In this document: in pieces, positions 35,887-47,165 of the stretch
How positions within the stretch are numbered: position 1 is the first letter of the stretch
Layout of the letters: the number at the start of each line of letters is the position of its first letter
Assembly (NCBI GenBank): GCA_035610835.1
Contig: CM069441.1
Location: 85,352,677 to 85,416,676 of the forward strand
Source: Ophiura sarsii
Taxonomy: Eukaryota; Echinodermata; Ophiuroidea; Amphilepidida; Ophiuridae
Direction of reading: 5' to 3'
DNA length: 64,000 bases
The notes under the pieces: model-generated
Seen by the model: the letters and a program-made list of their open reading frames with translations, nothing else
The model's database searches: none
What the model was told of the DNA's origin: nothing
Position numbers and translations under genes: made by a program

Positions 35887-36138
35887 CTAGATTGCATTCA
35901 AATGAAACATTAAGAGTCAAGATCAAAAAAGTTGGAACATTGTTCCAAATTAATGGGAGTCCCTGCCTCTGAACCTTACGCCAAAACAAGTAAATTTCGC
36001 CACATATACATTTGAATGCTCACCAAGAAAATCAAAAAGAGAAACCATCAAAAACAAGCCGCCCTATGGAATGTCAAGCGTTTCATGAGATTATTAAGAT
36101 TCGGTATAAAATGAGAGAATTGTTTGCGGTTAGCTTAC

Positions 36139-36384
36139 CGATTATGCTGACAGTGAAATTGCACGTTGCGTTGTTTCCACTCCTATCACTAGCCATGCAG
36201 GTGACGTCAGTTCGTCCGATTGTAAAATTGGATCCTGACTCTACATCACACGTCACATTAGGGGTATCTCCAGAGTTGTCAGTAGCTAGAGGGTGGTTCC
36301 ATTCTACCACGCCGAAAGATTGACCATGCAAGGTAGTATTCGTTTGAGTCTCTGGACAAAAACTGAATGCAGGTTCTTCTGGAT
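36139..36384 (-). CDS. HYR-a exon 4, copy B
   Basis: 82 codons, phase 1-1, SDRSGNN variant. Part of the 989-bp repeated block. Confidence 0.88.
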
Positions 36385-36629
36385 CTATATTGCATTAAAA
36401 TGAAACATCAAGATTTAAAAAGTTGGAAAATTGTACCAACTGAATGGGAGTTCCTGCTTCTGAACCTTACACCTAATAAGTTCGCCACATTAAAAGCTTA
36501 AGTTGGAATGTTCAGCAAGACAATTTTAAAAAGAAACCACCAAAAACAATCCGCCCTGTAGAAGTCAAGCGTTTCATGAGATTCATGAGATTCGGTTTAA
36601 AATGAGAGAATTGTTTGCGGTTAGCTTAC

Positions 36630-36875
36630 CGATTATGCTGACAGTGAAATTGCACGTAGCGTTGTTTCCACTCGCATCACTAGCCATGCAGGTAACGTCA
36701 GTTCGTCCGATTGTAAAATTGGATCCTGACTCTACATCACACGTCACATTAGGGGTATCTCCAGAGTTATCAGTAGCTAGAGGGTGGTTCCATTCTACCA
36801 CGCCGAAAGACTGACCATGCAAGGTAGTATTCGTTTGAGTCTCTGGACAAAAACTGAATGCAGGTTCCTCTGGAT
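36630..36875 (-). CDS. HYR-a exon 3, copy B
   Basis: 82 codons, phase 1-1, SDASGNN form. Twin of the exon at 35641. Confidence 0.88.
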
Positions 36876-37127
36876 CTAGATTGCATTCAAATGAAACATT
36901 AAGAGTCAAGATCAAAAAAGTTGGAACATTGTTCCAAATTAATGGGAGTCCCTGCCTCTGAACCTTACGCCAAAACAAGTAAATTTCGCCACATATACAT
37001 TTGAATGCTCACCAAGAAAATCAAAAAGAGAAACCATCAAAAACAAGCCGCCCTATGGAATGTCAAGCGTTTCATGAGATTATTAAGATTCGGTATAAAA
37101 TGAGAGAATTGTTTGCGGTTAGCTTAC

Positions 37128-37373
37128 CGATTATGCTGACAGTGAAATTGCACGTTGCGTTGTTTCCACTCCTATCACTAGCCATGCAGGTGACGTCAGT
37201 TCGTCCGATTGTAAAATTGGATCCTGACTCTACATCACACGTCACATTAGGGGTATCTCCAGAGTTGTCAGTAGCTAGAGGGTGGTTCCATTCTACCACG
37301 CCGAAAGATTGACCATGCAAGGTAGTATTCGTTTGAGTCTCTGGACAAAAACGGAATGCAGGTTCCTCTTGAT
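37128..37373 (-). CDS. HYR-a exon 2, copy B
   Basis: 82 codons, phase 1-1, SDRSGNN form, beginning DQEEPAFRFCPET. The acceptor region has a three-base insertion (TTTATAG instead of the usual TCTAG or TATAG), but the AG is kept. Confidence 0.86.
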
Positions 37374-37627
37374 CTATAAAGATTGCATTCAAATGAAACA
37401 TTAAGAATCAAGATCAAAAAAGTTGGAACATTGTTCCAAATTAATGGGAGTCCCTGCCTCTGAACCTTACGCCAAAACAAGTAAATTTCGCCACCTAGAA
37501 ATTAGAATGCTCACCAAGAAAATTAAAAAGAAACCATCAAAAACAAGCCGCCCTATGGAATGACAAGCGTTTCATGAGATTCATGAGATTCGGTATGAAA
37601 TGAGAGAATTGTTTGCGGTTAGCTTAC

Positions 37628-37870
37628 CGATTATGCTGACAGTGAAATTGCACGTTACGTTGTTTCCACTCGCATCACTAGCCATGCAGGTAACGTCAGT
37701 TCGTCCGATTGTAAAATTGGATCCTGACTCTACATCACACGTCACATTAGGGGTATCTCCAGAGTTATCAGTAGCTAGAGGGTGGTTCCATTCTACCACG
37801 CCGAAAGATTGACCATGCAAGGTAGTATTCGTTTGAGTCTCCGGACAACTGAATGCAGGTTCTTCTGGAT
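37628..37870 (-). CDS. HYR-a exon 1 (first of the array), copy B
   Basis: 81 codons, phase 1-1, with FSCPET and SGNNVTCNFTVSIIG. The HYR-a exon of copy C matches it best, including the missing Phe and the following alpha intron. Confidence 0.88.
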
Positions 37871-38494
37871 CTAGATTGCATTCAAATGAAACATCAAGAA
37901 TCAAGAGCAAACAAGTGGAAAATTGTTCCAACTTAATGGGACTCCATGCCTCGAAACCTTACGCTAAATAAGTTAGCCACATAAAAAAGTTATCGGTGGT
38001 AGTATACAGTCCGCCATGAAGCTGTAGTGATTTTCTAAAGATTTGTATCAGTGTCAAACCTCGTTTTAAGTCTGAATATCGAATGAAGAATAATTTATAG
38101 TCGTCAGTGGTATATTGACGTATGGATGATGGTATTACATAGTGGTGTATGGTAAACATTGGAAGTTTTTGTGATTCTTACCTATTTATTGTTTTTAAAT
38201 ATAATTTCTTAATTATTTTTATAACGTTTAACCTAACATTTATTAGATAAATGGTAATAAACAATTTATTTGGTGCGCACAAAAATTTAATTAAATGTAT
38301 ACGTCACTATGTAATACCACCGACGAATTGAGGTGTTTACAATGCAGTATTGTGCACACAACTCCTAGCACAATATTCTATTAGTGGGGAGTTCTTGAGC
38401 TTAGAAGCATAACAACGAGGCAAATTGTTAATTATATACTTTACGTCCAAGTTATTTAGTTTTATATTCATGACATTTAATTTATATAGCTTAC
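37871..38494. other. Intron between HYR-b and HYR-a, copy B
   Basis: Non-coding; matches 504-1116 and the reverse complement of 53454-54081. Confidence 0.6.
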
Positions 38495-38734
38495 TAATAA
38501 TGTGTACGCTGAACTTGCACGTTGCTTTGTTTTTACTTGTATCACTCGCTTCACAGATAACCGCAGTCTTTCCAACGGGAAATTCATAACCAGCCTCTTT
38601 GTTACACAAGACATAAGGCGCCTGTCCGGAATTATCTTTAGCTCCAGGGTTTTCCACAACTGCTGTAGTTTCAGGAAGGGTTGGTTCTGATGTTCTGATG
38701 GCTGGACAATTTGGGAAGATGGGTGCTTCCCTGT
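38495..38734 (-). CDS. HYR-b exon, copy B
   Basis: 80 codons, phase 1-1, with acceptor TTTCAG and donor GTAAGC. Reads VVENPGAKDNSGQAPYVLC, FPVGKTAVICEASDTSKNK and ATCKFSVHII. No N-glycosylation sequon at the CKFS position, unlike CNVS in copy A. Confidence 0.87.
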
Positions 38735-39152
38735 CTGAAAGATAAATATAGCGAAAACGAGTGGTAACATCTTTTTATTCAACAGAAAACAGATATTTTG
38801 TAGACTGTTGTTTGTAGCGGAATAATCTGATATGATACTGGCGATGATGAAAGCGGTTATCATAGTTTTTCAAAAATTGTTTAGCAAAATGCCTAGCTGT
38901 TATTGAGCGAAAGCAAGTTGTTATAAGTACCCGGAAGGTACGACCGAGAAAACCTTGAAATATATGTGTAAGTGTTATCGTATACTAGCCGATAATAATG
39001 CTCTGCAACAATAGAGAGTCAATAAAGCCATTATGCAATGTTAGTTCCGGCAAAGAATATTATTGTTTAACATAACATCATCTGCTGACAATTTTGAACA
39101 GTTCACATTTTTTCTCAAATCACATCGTATAGATGGTGTGACCGGTGACGTA

Positions 39153-39324
39153 GTGCCCGGCGGTTTGCGTGCGCACCTACAGGGAACGGTGCTTTAATTC
39201 ACACTTGATTGATCATTACTTACCATGCTTACGGTGTAATAGTGCAGAAGTCATGGTATGCATCCCTAAGCACAATGAGAGACCAGGTACTAAATCTGGT
39301 TGCCCGGCGGTTTGCGTGCGCACC
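39153..39324. repeat. Direct repeat of a 24-bp GC-rich motif
   Basis: TGCCCGGCGGTTTGCGTGCG followed by CACC occurs at 39153-39176 and again at 39301-39324, within the outer insertion. Confidence 0.75.
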
Positions 39325-40264
39325 ATAAAATAAGGGCATGTGCTTTTAAAATTAGCGCTCAGTGATGTGTGTTTTGCTTTCATATAGTATGATGTATGCA
39401 GTAGTCATGGACTAGTACCCCTAGCATGTCTTTAGACCAGGCGCTAATCAATATGTAAACACTACTGATGTAAACAACGGCATGGCTGTCAACTCTCCCG
39501 CATTAGGCGGGAGACTCCCGCATAGACACTCTTTCTCCCGCACTCCCGCATAGCATATATAAACTCCCGCCTAAAAAATAAGTCAAATAAAAAAGGGAAA
39601 GAAAAGAAAAGGGAAAGAAAAGAAAAGGGAAAGAAAAGAAAAAGGAAAGAAAAGAAAAGGGAAAGAAGAGAGAAAAGGAAAACAGATGTCTATCGGTATA
39701 TTGAAAAGGCCTAGTTGCACCCACTTGGGATATCAGTGGCGTGTCCAAATTGGGGGGGGGGGGGGGGGGGGTGGCTGATATAATCCAGCTTGGAGGGCAT
39801 GCACCCCTTAGAAATTGACAGATAGACATTGCATGGGTTTATATATTTAATTCTATCAAATTTCAAGGCTTCAGTCGAAGGAATCGAAACCATATTCTTT
39901 ACAAATATTATGAATGAGTACGTATGCAAGAACATTTATATTCGTGTGCTATGCGTGCATATGTCCAGAAATATCATTCTAAAAGCCCATTTCAAACCAA
40001 AATACACATTAATTATAGCCAGAACTGAGTATATATAGGAAAAAAATTCGCGCGCTTCGCGCTCATGATTTCCGGAAACAGGTAACCCGGAACTAAATTC
40101 ATTCGGGTGGGGTTGAGATTATACTTATTCGGAGGAAATTAAGAGGTTTTTAGTAAAATTCTTTCGTCAAGCGGGGAAATCAAAAACCCAATTCGTCGAA
40201 AATAGTATGGAAAATCATGGTCGGAAAATAAATAAATAACGAACCTAAAGAGAGGGGTCATATA

Positions 40265-41375
40265 TACAGGGTGTCCCAAAAGTCTATGCACGACTTTGAA
40301 GCTTTGTATTTCACAAAATATAAGTCGTATTGAAAATATGAATACATATTTAGAAAGAGGAGATGTGGGAAATAATTTTGATACCAAACATTGGAGTAAC
40401 ATCTGTTTGTAATGCCACCCTAGAAGTAAAATATGTATTACTGCAAAAATGTAATTTTATACTTCGGAGGAATAAAGTTCATAAATCCATACCTATTGAG
40501 ATTAACAAAAATACGGGTAGAGTTGGTTACACGGAAAGTGATCCGTCAATTGTAATATTTAAAATTTTACATAACAGTGATATCATCATAATAACAAACT
40601 ATATCACACATAATTTTCGTTTCTATAGTGAAATCTAATTTAAATTATTTCCATGTATACAGAGACGTGTGGTAATGCAAAAACACAGACCTAAACAATT
40701 GAATAACGTAACAGAAAAGTGAACACACACATCACACAGCTGTCAAACATGTTAAAATTTAAACTTAGCGGATTATTTTAATGCTGCTTGAAGGCCTCAT
40801 CGAAGGTTGTTTTACCCATTTAGAATATGTTCCTGTGTTCAAAAATGTATCCACCAACTTCAGAATAGATATTCTTCCTGGTGCGCGTTTCACTTCGAAA
40901 TGTTTTCTGAACTTTTGTTGAGTAAGTTGAACTGAATGTGTTTCAGCGTAGAACCATACAATTTGTATTCGCTTATTTATGCTGTAAACCACCTTGAATG
41001 AAGATTTTTGCTGTGCAATGTTGTCATACTACGCTTATTTATGTTGTGAGTGACCGAGTTTGGTATTAAATAACATTAATGTTGCAAGGTAGAAGCAGTG
41101 AACTGTGACTAATGCGCAACGTTGCTTTTATACCGTTAATTTATGCGCATCTTTAGCAACAATGTGTGGTACTTGGTATGGGTTTGTCAGGCACACGGCC
41201 AATGACTTTCAACCAGTTTTATAATGTTGTGGGTTCACCAATAGGGTTGTGTTTGGTACCAAATTAATTTCCCAAATCTCGTCTATCAAAATATGGTTAA
41301 ATTTATACCATATGATTTATATTTTATGAGATATGACTCTTCAAAAACGTGCATAGACTTTTGGGACACCCTGTA
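40265..41375 (-). mobile_element. Mariner-like non-autonomous element, copy 2
   Basis: Same terminal repeats (TACAGGGTGTCCCAAAAGTC and complement) and the same internal structure as 18204-19309, in the same orientation. It has terminal TA and an additional TA on each side (TATATACAGG, CCTGTATATA), consistent with a TA target. Confidence 0.8.
40765..40992 (-). CDS. DUF4817-like N-terminal transposase frame, copy 2
   Basis: A 75-codon frame, MVYSINKRIQIVWFYAETHS at its start, nearly identical to 18702-18929. Lacks a DDE domain. Its intactness in both copies may be recent ancestry rather than selection. Confidence 0.55.
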   Translation of the reverse strand: MVYSINKRIQIVWFYAETHSVQLTQQKFRKHFEVKRAPGRISILKLVDTFLNTGTYSKWVKQPSMRPSSSIKIIR

Positions 41376-42116
41376 TATAGCTTTTTGGGGAACCATTTTC
41401 ATATTTCGTTCTAAAAACGCTTAGAAAAACCCAAAAGAACCGTTCAAATACGCAAAAATTTCTGCTCGCTACGCTCGCATCATATGACTTAACTGTTTCA
41501 GTTTTAATCAATCGGGATAATTTGTTCGAAATTCAATTTGGGGGTCAGGGTTCTGACCAAATATGTCTGATTGAGTCGTGGGCCAAAGAGGTTAAGAACC
41601 AATTATCTATACTAGAAAAAAAATCATCTTTTTGCACAACTTCCTTTTTCTCGCATAGCCTATAATGAAATAGCTGTCTAACTTAGATAAAAAGCCAATA
41701 TTGATTGGAAATGATGGCATTTCAATAGAAAATTGGTCAAAAGTACACACCAAATTGCCCAAATGGGTTCGAGAATTGATTTTTATCTTCAAAATTATGA
41801 GGGCGGCACATCCCCCCTCAGACTCCCCCTGTCCGCGTTAGTTACCGCGGAGGGCGGTGCTTTGCACCTCTTTGGTTACTCACAATAGTTACTCACTATT
41901 TCAGTTTTTTAACCTTGATTTTCCCCCCACCCCTTATACAAATAACCTGGCACCGCCCCTGGCTGTAGGCCTACCTTTTGGACTGTGCGATTTTTTTGGA
42001 CTGTGCGATTTTTTTTGGACCGTGCGATTTTTTTTGACTCTCCCTCCCAGCGAATCCCAAAAGTTGACAGCCCTGCTGAACGGTCACCTCATCTATAGGT
42101 TATAAGTTGGTCATAC

Positions 42117-42350
42117 CTTTTACGGCTATGGTGAAGTTGCACATTGCCGTATATCCACTGCTCGTAGCTTTACAGGTGACATTCGTCTCTCCAATTTGAA
42201 ATTGTGAACCCGAATCCTGACTACAGGTAATCGCAGACATGTCTCCTAATATATCATATGCTTCAGGTGTATCCCATATCACCATCGCTGCAGGTAGTTG
42301 GGGGTCGGTTGACATTGACTGGTCGGCAGGACAGTACTCGAAATGTGGTG
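42117..42350 (-). CDS. HYR-c exon, copy B
   Basis: 78 codons, phase 1-1, with acceptor TTTTTTTCAG and donor GTATGA. Contains SGSQFQIGETNVTCKATSSG and YTAMCNFTIAVKG. The 2.96-kb insertion begins just downstream of its donor. The exon itself is undamaged. Confidence 0.87.
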
Positions 42351-43098
42351 CTGAAAAAAAAGTATGTCAAATGTAATCACAAACATAGTCATAGAACCTA
42401 GTACTGATTATCCCGATCCATTAAAGAATTGGATCTCACTTCTTCAAGTGTGAAATGCTGAAAATAGGGCAGGTCGGTGTTATGAATTAGCCTTTCATAT
42501 CACTTGAGAGTCCTAGGCCTATCTAAACTGTGTGTGTTTTATAGTGCACGCATCAACAGTTAGTTCATTTTGTTCCGCGTGAGTCTATGGATTAGACACC
42601 AAATAACCATTACTGAAAATTGGATACAATGGAATGCTTTTTAACATATAAATAGTAAATGTAGTGCAGTGACTTTCCTTCGCCTGGCATAATGGAACGC
42701 TCATATTGGACCCAATTGATAAAATTGTACTAGTTCGCAAAATAATTACCGCACATTTGTTACAGATATACCATCACAGACTCCAGTTTACGCCATTTAA
42801 TGAAAAGATGACGGCATTCGCACCCACTCATCTCGCACTAGTCTTTTTCAAAGACACCTCACAAATTAGTTTTCGAGCCCCGAGCGAAGCCAGGCATGAG
42901 GCCACCCGTCGAGCGCCGAGCGGAGCGAGTATAATATGTGTACAGAGGGCGCTCATACTTTGTTCAAGGTACTCACACACCCCCCGACAATCTGGCCTTG
43001 ATAAAAGGCTAATCTCTCTCACACACCGACACCCCAATGGACATATAAATTGGTACGACATTCAATATTTTAGCTAAAACCATGTTAAAAGTGTTCAC

Positions 43099-43338
43099 CT
43101 TTTCTGTCACATTGAAGCCCATAGTGTGTCCGTATCTCTCCGACATGCTCCGATGGAAGAAACTCGTCAACGTACACTGGTCTAAAGTGCCGCTTAGGAG
43201 TGTCTATATTCATACCTCCCATTATAACTCGTGTACATCCACAAGGATAAGCGTACGGTAGAACCCATCGCCATACATTATATTCGTCTCTTTCTCGTCC
43301 TACTTCACAGATATAACCTCTAACTTCTTGTATATGCC
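43099..43338 (-). CDS. Exon X (unrecognised four-cysteine domain), copy B
   Basis: 80 codons, phase 1-1, with acceptor TCTACAG and donor GTGAAC. Differs from copy A at a handful of residues (Ala for Pro, Met for Lys, Gly for Val, Asp for Asn) and keeps all four cysteines. It follows the signal-peptide exon across a 6.8-kb intron and precedes HYR-c, so it would form the N-terminal domain of the mature protein. Function unknown. Confidence 0.6.
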
Positions 43339-44180
43339 CTGTAGACATGGTAGACAATGGTAAGAGTGGACTTGTTATTTTCATTGCGCTATTCCTATGG
43401 AAGACATTACCTTACTCGTTTGCACAGGGAGTGTGAATTTCAAATGGGTTACTTGCATGGATAACGGTTAACTCCATTTCAAATAATACAGGGTATCACA
43501 CAATTGTCGATACGTTTTTAAACTGTATATCTTCGGTTAAATAATTCGCAGTGTCAATCCGAAAACATACTTGGATAGAGAAAAGCTTAATTTGAAACCA
43601 AACTTTTTTTCAAATTAGTAGGGGTAGGGCAAGAAATATAGGGGATTATGACGTAACCGACTAATAAAACGCGTGCTTTCGGTTCATAATCCCATGAACC
43701 CACTTGTCAAATGAACCGACTATGCAAATCTCAACCGACAATGTCCGACAGGCGCACGTATTAGAGGAACTTGCCCCCAACCCTCTGGATACGCCACTCT
43801 TTTATTCTCTAATCGTTGCATCTAATTGCCATGTCACACATACGGCGATCAAGCCAGTGATCGCACTGCACTCAAAAAAGTATCAAAATATGAATAACAC
43901 GCAGTGAGAGCGCGGAAAACTCTCCGAAATTGTCCATTTTTGAACCAATGTGAATAAAACCCTTTCACATTCTGCTGCGATCAGGTCGGTACTTGGATTA
44001 CGCTGAAATATTATCAAAATGCCAAGCCAAGCACATTAAGATCTCCAAGAACCCCTCGGTGACGCAGTAGAAGCTGGGATGTGAGAGGGTCATGAGAGGA
44101 TCTCCATGGTCGCCCTAGAGCGGCAGTGCACCGCGCTTGTTTTGTGCATGCACAAAACAAGCGCGGAGGTTCGGCGTTTT

Positions 44181-44954
44181 GTTTAGAGCGCTGTCTTTGT
44201 TGGGTGCTTAAAAAGCCTTGCTTTTGAGTCTTTTATATCGTTTGATGTACATGTATATGTTGTCCACTTGTCAAACCTCGAGAACAGACTGAGCAGGCAG
44301 GAGGCATTCTTTATAGGGCGATTGTACGGGGGTCATTAGTTCAAATATCCTTTAGACAAAGATATGCATGGCTGGAGTCCGATCACTTGGATCAATAATT
44401 TAACAGGTGTTTGGTATTGTATTTGGGGTTGATGATTTGAATCTAATAACCTTCGCGTATTATCGCTCTGTATTCTCTGCGCACACGTAGAGAACGTTGT
44501 TCAAAGTTTGAACTTCAAACGTATTGAGAATGAGAACGTACTAGTAACTCAGAGCGACTTGAACACACTAATAATGTTTATAGCGTAGTGGAAGCGCAGT
44601 GAGATCCCGTGAGACTTTAAATTAGAAACACAATGGGTCGTTATAAGAGCGCCATGAAAATATGATAAGCGGGATAGGAGCGTACCAAGAGCTTGTTTTA
44701 AAGATTCGACAATTTTGAGCAGTTTTCCGCGATCTTCCTGCGTGTTACACGGGGACCCTCTCCCGCTCTAGCCAGTGTCCACTGCGTCCCCAATCGGTTC
44801 TTATGCGTTTGCTTGGCGCTTACATACTTTTTTCATTGTCTAATCGCCGTAGGTGTGACAGCCCTATTAAGCATATTGCTACGAAATTTTAAAATATTAT
44901 TTTGGTGAGAAATGTAATGAATTGCAAAGCAAAAGTGCCCTTATGACAGCATGA
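44181..44954. repeat. Copy B-specific insertion
   Basis: Copy A passes directly from GGCGTTTT (about 4722) to ATTATAT, whereas copy B has about 775 bp in between. No coding features. Confidence 0.45.
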
Positions 44955-45928
44955 TTTATTATATGTTTTGCCATTGTATACACCTCATGGTAGTTGGCTT
45001 CGTTATAGTCTCCCTGTTTAAACATATAAAGGTTATGAATCGTTATATATAATGTACCACTTAATTCACGTCGTTAAATAATTTCGGTTTCATGCGCGAT
45101 ATGTGATATGTATATGATTATAATAGAAATATATTTAAAATTAAACATTATCAACAACATAAATATCATGTTTCGAGGCTGTAACAACCCACATTCCCCA
45201 ACCTTGACGGGTCACCATATACACCCTAGTGAAACTTGGAAAGGGGGATGGTTGGCTAAAAAAGGCGCAACTGGTTGTAATACGACCCCAAGTCATTTGA
45301 CGATTTATGTTAAGTGTTTTAGCATGAGAGATGTTGTTTCCGTTTTGTTTACCTTTTCGGTTACTCTTACGTTTGTATTATTTTATTGGGTTGGGGTTGA
45401 GGGGTGATAGACTAGTGTTAAGTCATTAAAATGACATTGTCGTTGTTGTGCTAATAATCCTAGTAATATCACACACACAAATAGTACCCCATTATAAAAA
45501 TTGATATGAGGGTGCTTAACTTTTTATTTTAAATTTTAGATTGGAAATGTAATGTCTCAGAACTGTAGGTATTCCAGAGTAAGCATGCTTCAGGAATAAA
45601 TATTTGGGCATGGGAGTAGATGGGGACTGTAAATTAAGACAAATGTTTGGGTATTTTGGTCATATTCAAACCATTATAAAAGTATCCAACATTTTGAAGA
45701 TGATATAATGCAAGAACAAATTATGAATTAGTGACACAATGTACATCAAAATATAAGATGAATGAATCGATTACAGTGAGACAACAATTATAAAGAGAAT
45801 GTGATCATGATGGAATGAGCACACAATGCACTATCATTACAATCTAAGTCCTGATATGGATTTGCGCCTAGCCAGCAGCCTACGATAGATGAAAGCGAAA
45901 TGATTGTGACGATTTCCTAACAACAGCG

Positions 45929-45983
45929 TACGTCGCTTGCGGCGAATAACGGCGCTTTATAAATATCCACTATTATTATTACT
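45929..45983 (+). repeat. SINE 3' tail insertion
   Basis: A 55-bp block absent from copy A (near 6403) reads GGCGCTTTATAAATATCC followed by an (ATT)n tail, the form of common tRNA-SINE 3' ends. Too short to classify. Confidence 0.5.
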
Positions 45984-46684
45984 CTACCTGTGATGAAATG
46001 TAAGGACAATTAAAAAAATAGTTGGGACGCAAGGTAGATCAAAATATCCTTGTATTTACGTGTAAACATGGATATGCATCTCGTTTACTATTCCAATGAT
46101 AAAACATAAGAACAATTTAATCCAGAACTACACAACGAGATAGGTCAAAATATCCCTGTGTTAAATACGTGTAACCATGGGTACGTATCTCATTTACTAT
46201 TCCAATGATAGCAATTCAAAAAATTGTTGTGACACAATGAGGTAAGTCATAATATCCCTGTGTTTACGAGTGACCATGGATACACGTATCATTTCTATTC
46301 CAATGATAAGATATAAGAACAATACAAAAAAATATCCTTGTATTTATCTGCAACCATGGATACGTGTTTTGCCTAATCAAGTTTCTTGAACGATATTACG
46401 TGGTAGAGAAATTACAAAATAATGTAATAATGTTTATAGCGTAGTGGAAGCGATTGAGATTAGTGCTATTATCTAAATGGGGTTCTTATACCAATGTCCT
46501 CGTATTAGTTCATGCATAACAATTATTAATGGCATGCTTGTGTTAACCAAAATGCCATAGTGGTGTGGATATTCACAGGGGATGATTATACAGGTTTGAA
46601 TGGAAAATATATGTATTATTCTTTAAGCAAAATGTAATAAACTTTGCTATTTTTAACAACATTATTATATTGTCTATGATACCG

Positions 46685-47165
46685 TCGATCACTAGGCAAC
46701 TAAGCACAGCTTCTTAACAATATGCATTGTAAAATCAACTTGTAGACCATTTTACCGCACTACTGGGTTTGCACCCTACACCTCTCCCCTTAAGTTTGGG
46801 CAGTATAGGTTACGTGACTTATTGAAAGCCAATACAATCGAGAAGAATGCGACACCTATATACCATCGAAGGTTACTTAAAAGTCACTGCAAACACCTTA
46901 CCTATTTTCTTAAATATCCAACCTGAAATAATTGGGGATGTTACCTTGCAGATAGCAACAACGTCTTCTGCAGACGTGATGCCGGATTCTCAACGAATGG
47001 GTAATGAATGATTAATGTGATAATATTACTCAATAGAAACGAAACACTTCCCTTGTAAGAGGCGGCAAAATTACAAATGGAGAATGATATCAGTCTGCCA
47101 TGGAAACGTAAAATAATACTAAATTGAGAAATGTACAAGGTCGTTCTTTTACATAATATGATACA
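46685..47165 (-). pseudogene. Decayed duplicate of promoter and first exon, copy B
   Basis: Counterpart of 6984-7500, diverged from the true exon 1 and 5' flank at 50176-50710. Lacks a usable leader peptide and splice donor. Confidence 0.45.

Larger units (their letters stand above)
33687..37870 (-). repeat. Tandem array of nine HYR exon-intron units
   Basis: Nine units with a spacing of 472-500 bp, each one 243- or 246-nt exon plus a short intron. Introns are of two types: alpha (with ACAAGCCGCCCTATGGAATG) and beta (with ACAATCCGCCCTGTAGAAGT). A two-unit block of 989 bp (35396-36384) is repeated almost exactly at 36385-37373. Confidence 0.9.
39481..42075. mobile_element. Second-level nested element
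   Basis: Inverted ends CATGGCTGTCAACTCTCCC and the complement of AGTTGACAGCCCTG, with AACGG on both sides as a possible 5-bp duplication. The left end is rich in CTCCCGC repeats (39496-39571). The right end has three GACTGTGCGATTTTTT units (41988-42034). A G20 tract lies at 39752-39771 and a (GGGAAAGAAAAGAAAA)n tract at 39594-39680. Confidence 0.6.
39132..42093. mobile_element. 2.96-kb insertion next to the HYR-c splice donor
   Basis: Copies A and C preserve the uninterrupted site (CATCGTATAGGTTAT). In copy B the site is split, with TATA or TATAG repeated on both sides (39128-39132 and 42094-42098), as expected of a target-site duplication. The ends are imperfect inverted repeats (GATGGTGTGACCGGT and the complement of ACGGTCACCTCATC). 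It lies in the intron, about 13 bp from the HYR-c donor hexamer. Inside is a second inverted-repeat element (39481-42075) holding a mariner-like element (40265-41375). Confidence 0.75.

Noticed and set aside
34527..37812. Repeated plus-strand open frames (61-129 codons) opposite the HYR-a exons
   Set aside because: They are antisense images of the HYR exons and introns, repeated only because the array is repeated. The sense strand has splice sites, phase and the HYR consensus.
33687..37870. Regular repeats that might be taken for a CRISPR array
   Set aside because: The period is about 490 bp with exons and introns in animal DNA; no short repeat/spacer structure exists anywhere in the window.
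45168..45407. Plus frame with a C-N-N-P-H start, considered as a THAP or zinc-finger domain
   Set aside because: The cysteine/histidine spacing does not fit, and the matching sequence in copy A (about 4940-5170) does not preserve the frame.
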